From contig CAWIVH010000016.1 of assembly GCA_963839475.1 (NCBI GenBank), positions 1-64,000 on the forward strand: a stretch of DNA of 64,000 bases. Reading direction: 5' to 3'. Below the pieces are notes generated by a model that was not told where the DNA came from, did not search any database, and saw only the letters and a program-made list of their open reading frames with translations. Below, piece after piece: positions 63,361 to 64,000 of the stretch; position 1 is the stretch's first letter; each line of letters starts with the position of its first letter. The stretch is from CAWIVH01 sp963839475. GTDB lineage: Bacteria; Acidobacteriota; UBA6911. A program made the translations under genes and the position numbers.

Positions 63361-64000
63361 TCAGAAGGAGTAGCGCAGCGTGAACTGAATTTGCCGCGCC
63401 GTCCCGGTTCCGATTTCCCGGTTCTGGGGCGAGGTTATTCGCCCGAAAGAAGATGGTGAGGTCAAAGTTGTACCAGGATTGGCAAAATGCGGCCGGTTCC
63501 AGATGTTGAAAAATTCGGCCCGAAAGGCGATTTTCTGCTCTTCATGGATTTTCATTGTTTTCTGAAAGGAAATGTCCCACTGATTGACACCCGGTCCGGT
63601 AGCCAGGCTGCGACCCGCATTCCCCCAGGTGTTTTTTGCCGGTATCGTAAACGCGGCCGGATTGAGCCAGTTATCCAGGGTCTGATTCTCCGGGACAATC
63701 GGAACGCCCGGCACCAAATTTGGACGCTGCTGACCGCTGCTATTGCCGTCAAGCATCGCGCTTGAACTCCGGCTTACGGTGACCGTCAGCATCCGGCCGG
63801 TGCGTGTGGCAAAGATGCCGCTCATTTCCCACCCTCCGAAAACCGCGCCGGCGAAACCGCCATTCTGAAGGTAGCGCTTTCCCGTCCCGAACGGCAGTTC
63901 CCAGATGAAGTTCGCGGTGAAGGTGTGACGGATGTCCTGAGCGCTGCTTGACTTCTCCGACTGACGGTTGTTCACGTTCTGCGGAGCCGTTGATTCGCCT
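63361..64000 (-). CDS. TonB-dependent receptor-like outer-membrane protein, C-terminal part
   Basis: The frame is open through the window's right edge, so only the last 212 codons are seen. They contain HTFTANFIWELPFGTGKRYL, GWEMSGIFATRTGRMLTVTV and KIAFRAEFFNIWNRPHFANP, and end with RQIQFTLRYSF, the terminal aromatic residue that outer-membrane beta-barrels need. This is the typical end of the large carboxypeptidase-regulatory-like/TonB receptor proteins of Acidobacteriota that import oligosaccharides or other nutrients. Confidence 0.88.
   Translation of the reverse strand, partial: GESTAPQNVNNRQSEKSSSAQDIRHTFTANFIWELPFGTGKRYLQNGGFAGAVFGGWEMSGIFATRTGRMLTVTVSRSSSAMLDGNSSGQQRPNLVPGVPIVPENQTLDNWLNPAAFTIPAKNTWGNAGRSLATGPGVNQWDISFQKTMKIHEEQKIAFRAEFFNIWNRPHFANPGTTLTSPSSFGRITSPQNREIGTGTARQIQFTLRYSF

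Overview
The window looks like chromosomal DNA of a GC-rich Gram-negative bacterium, most likely an Acidobacteriota member. This is an inference from gene content: BACON/FG-GAP secreted proteins, OmpR-type winged-helix/TPR regulators, a secreted TPR protein with a carboxypeptidase-regulatory-like N-terminus, and the C-terminus of a TonB-receptor-like beta-barrel of the type common in that phylum. No rRNA gene, complete tRNA gene or CRISPR array was seen.

Layout. 1-2.6 kb: 3' part of a secreted BACON/FG-GAP protein. 2.9-12.6 kb: a light and oxidative-stress island with glutathione peroxidase, XRE-cupin regulator, frameshifted fasciclin protein, DUF2177 membrane protein, and a type III polyketide synthase/membrane protein/methyltransferase/FAD oxidoreductase operon. 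Upstream of that operon lies a CarH-type B12 photoreceptor regulator, divergent from a LOV-SpoIIE-type phosphatase, with a perfect 14-bp-arm palindrome between them. 12.9-14.8 kb: two Hsp20 genes and a short DnaJ. 14.9-16.5 kb: a decayed integrative element (integrase C-terminus, IS fragment, phage-type protein with an A40 tract). 17-22.3 kb: a cluster of broken genes (ClC channel, DUF6868, a small secreted protein, a Kef-type antiporter) around an intact SLC13 permease. 22.2-24.2 kb: a NarL-type two-component pair whose kinase has a homopolymer frameshift. 24.3-28.5 kb: a compatible-solute cluster (3-phosphoglycerate-sugar phosphatase, MscS-like channel, two glycosyltransferases including a GpgS-like one).

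28.5-41.5 kb: scattered metabolic and stress genes, including a STAS protein, VOC protein, TAT-exported aldo-keto reductase, DnaJ-zinc ribbon-PilZ fusion, PIG-L deacetylase, quinol NO reductase, a voltage-gated cation channel coupled to half an antiporter, a DUF4440 lipoprotein and a thermolysin-type protease. 41.7-48.5 kb: a second mosaic of phage/integrase fragments. A 174-bp near-identical direct repeat (integrase N-terminus) brackets a 6.1-kb segment that carries katG, a catalase remnant and a PerR/Irr-like regulator with two matching operator-like sites. 49-55.7 kb: a 1606-aa multi-PAS kinase, its response regulator and an AcvB/VirJ-type protein. 56.1-64 kb: a collagen-like secreted protein, a nucleotidyltransferase remnant beside a truncated IS1634-type transposase, a beta-propeller phytase, a TPR protein, an IolG-like dehydrogenase lacking two expected catalytic residues, and the 3' end of a TonB-receptor-like gene.

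The most coherent candidate for an undescribed system is the 5.2-12.6 kb island, where a B12-based light sensor and a flavin-based light sensor flank a type III PKS operon. Several apparent frameshifts (fasciclin, histidine kinase, 21.3-kb protein) look like one-base gains or losses, some in short homopolymers, so part of the gene decay may be sequence error. The internal deletions in the ClC and Kef genes cannot be explained that way.
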